Source: Rhodoferax sp. (GTDB lineage: Bacteria > Pseudomonadota > Gammaproteobacteria > Burkholderiales > Burkholderiaceae_C). From it: a DNA stretch of 5,443 nt. A program made the position numbers and the translations under genes. The notes beneath the pieces were generated by a model. That model made no database searches. It was not told the DNA's origin and was given only the letters and a program-made list of their open reading frames with translations. The stretch lies in contig JAURGS010000166.1 of assembly GCA_030833685.1 (NCBI GenBank), forward strand, positions 1-5,443. Direction: 5' to 3'. This document shows, one piece after another, positions 5,054-5,443 of the stretch. Every line of letters starts with the position of its first letter. Position 1 is the stretch's first letter.

Positions 5054-5443
5054 ATGACACCTACTATGATCATCTCCGCTAATCTGAAAGCGGCACTCGA
5101 TGAAGCAGTTCACGCTGAACTGTATGCGGCAAACCTGTACAAGCACATTGCCAATCAACTGCAACGTCTTGGCTATTTCGGCGCACAGAAATTTTTCCTG
5201 AAAGAAAGCGCGTCCGAACTGGAACACTACCAGCTGCATGTTGATTTTCAAAACGATGTCGGTACCGTAGCCAAGGTTCCTATGATCGAAGCGATGAACG
5301 AATCGATCAAAACTTTTAGCGATGCGATTGAGCTGGGATATGAAACCGAATTGGAATTGTACGAGAACTACAAAGACTGGTATGGACAGGCTAGTGGTGA
5401 TCCGGTAGTGCAACAGTTCCTGCTCCAGTTCTTGGAGCTGCAG
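5054..5443 (+). CDS. Ferritin-like iron storage protein (3' partial)
   Basis: 130 residues are visible and the frame runs off the window; bacterial ferritins are about 165-170 residues, so the end of helix D and the C-terminal helix are missing. Helix A carries AELYAANLY with Glu22; helix B carries KESASELEHYQLHVDF with Glu55 and His58 (ExxH); the loop NDVGTVAKVPMIEA follows; helix C has GYETELELYENYKDWYG with Glu99; helix D has QFLLQFLELQ with Gln130. Laid against E. coli FtnA from memory these match Glu17, Glu50, His53, Glu94 and Gln127, the ferroxidase ligands. The family oxidises Fe(II) and stores it as a ferric mineral inside a 24-subunit cage. No Met heme ligand pattern of bacterioferritin is seen. 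It follows the phage polyvalent-protein gene by 8 bases, so it is probably co-transcribed and phage-borne. A Dps or other ferritin-like protein is less likely given the intrasubunit ligand set. Confidence 0.88.
   Translation, partial: MTPTMIISANLKAALDEAVHAELYAANLYKHIANQLQRLGYFGAQKFFLKESASELEHYQLHVDFQNDVGTVAKVPMIEAMNESIKTFSDAIELGYETELELYENYKDWYGQASGDPVVQQFLLQFLELQ

Noticed and set aside
4970..5413. A 147-codon minus-strand frame opposite the ferritin gene
   Set aside because: The sense strand encodes a ferritin with aligned metal ligands, and this frame crosses the large gene/ferritin junction with no signal of its own.

Overview
The window looks like a piece of a tailed-phage (or prophage) genome with a Gram-negative, probably proteobacterial, host. 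The host assignment is inferred from moderate-to-high GC, GGAGG-type ribosome binding sites and the protein families present; no host gene is visible. Both major genes run off the window, one at each end, and everything credible is on the + strand.

Positions 1-5045 hold the 3' part of one very large open frame. It is open from the first complete codon (position 3), so the first ATG at 243 is internal. 1680 residues are visible. It reads as a modular 'polyvalent' phage protein of the kind thought to be carried in the virion and delivered with the DNA. In order (residue 1 = codon at 3): a Gly/Ala-rich hydrophobic region (about 45-235); a low-complexity Ala/Pro/Thr/Val linker with a 22-residue repeat (about 240-495); a first, tentative ADP-ribosyltransferase-like module (about 500-600); a zinc-metallopeptidase module with HEFKH and a downstream ExxAD (about 700-920); a second, better supported ADP-ribosyltransferase-like module (about 980-1105); a large helical module with a faint resemblance to HhH-GPD DNA glycosylases (about 1127-1550); and a basic C-terminal tail (about 1555-1680).

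Three short open frames (52, 56 and 57 codons) are nested inside this gene at 1900-2058, 2818-2988 and 4678-4851. All three are in the same +1 frame relative to the host gene. Each has a Shine-Dalgarno-like purine stretch ending 6 nt (or 5-6 nt) before its start codon, and each begins at a linker or tail of the large protein. The first two both start GTG-AAA-CAA. They have ordinary protein-like composition, unlike the other out-of-frame reading frames, and may be real overlapping small genes.

Eight bases after the large gene stops, a GAGG site that overlaps its TGA serves a ferritin gene (5054 to the window end, 130 residues visible). The ferroxidase ligands can be aligned with those of bacterial ferritins. 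A ferritin translationally coupled to a phage polyvalent-protein gene is the most unusual gene content here. One reading is a cargo or host-takeover module: proteins that modify host proteins or DNA and protect against protein- or iron-mediated stress. That reading is inference.
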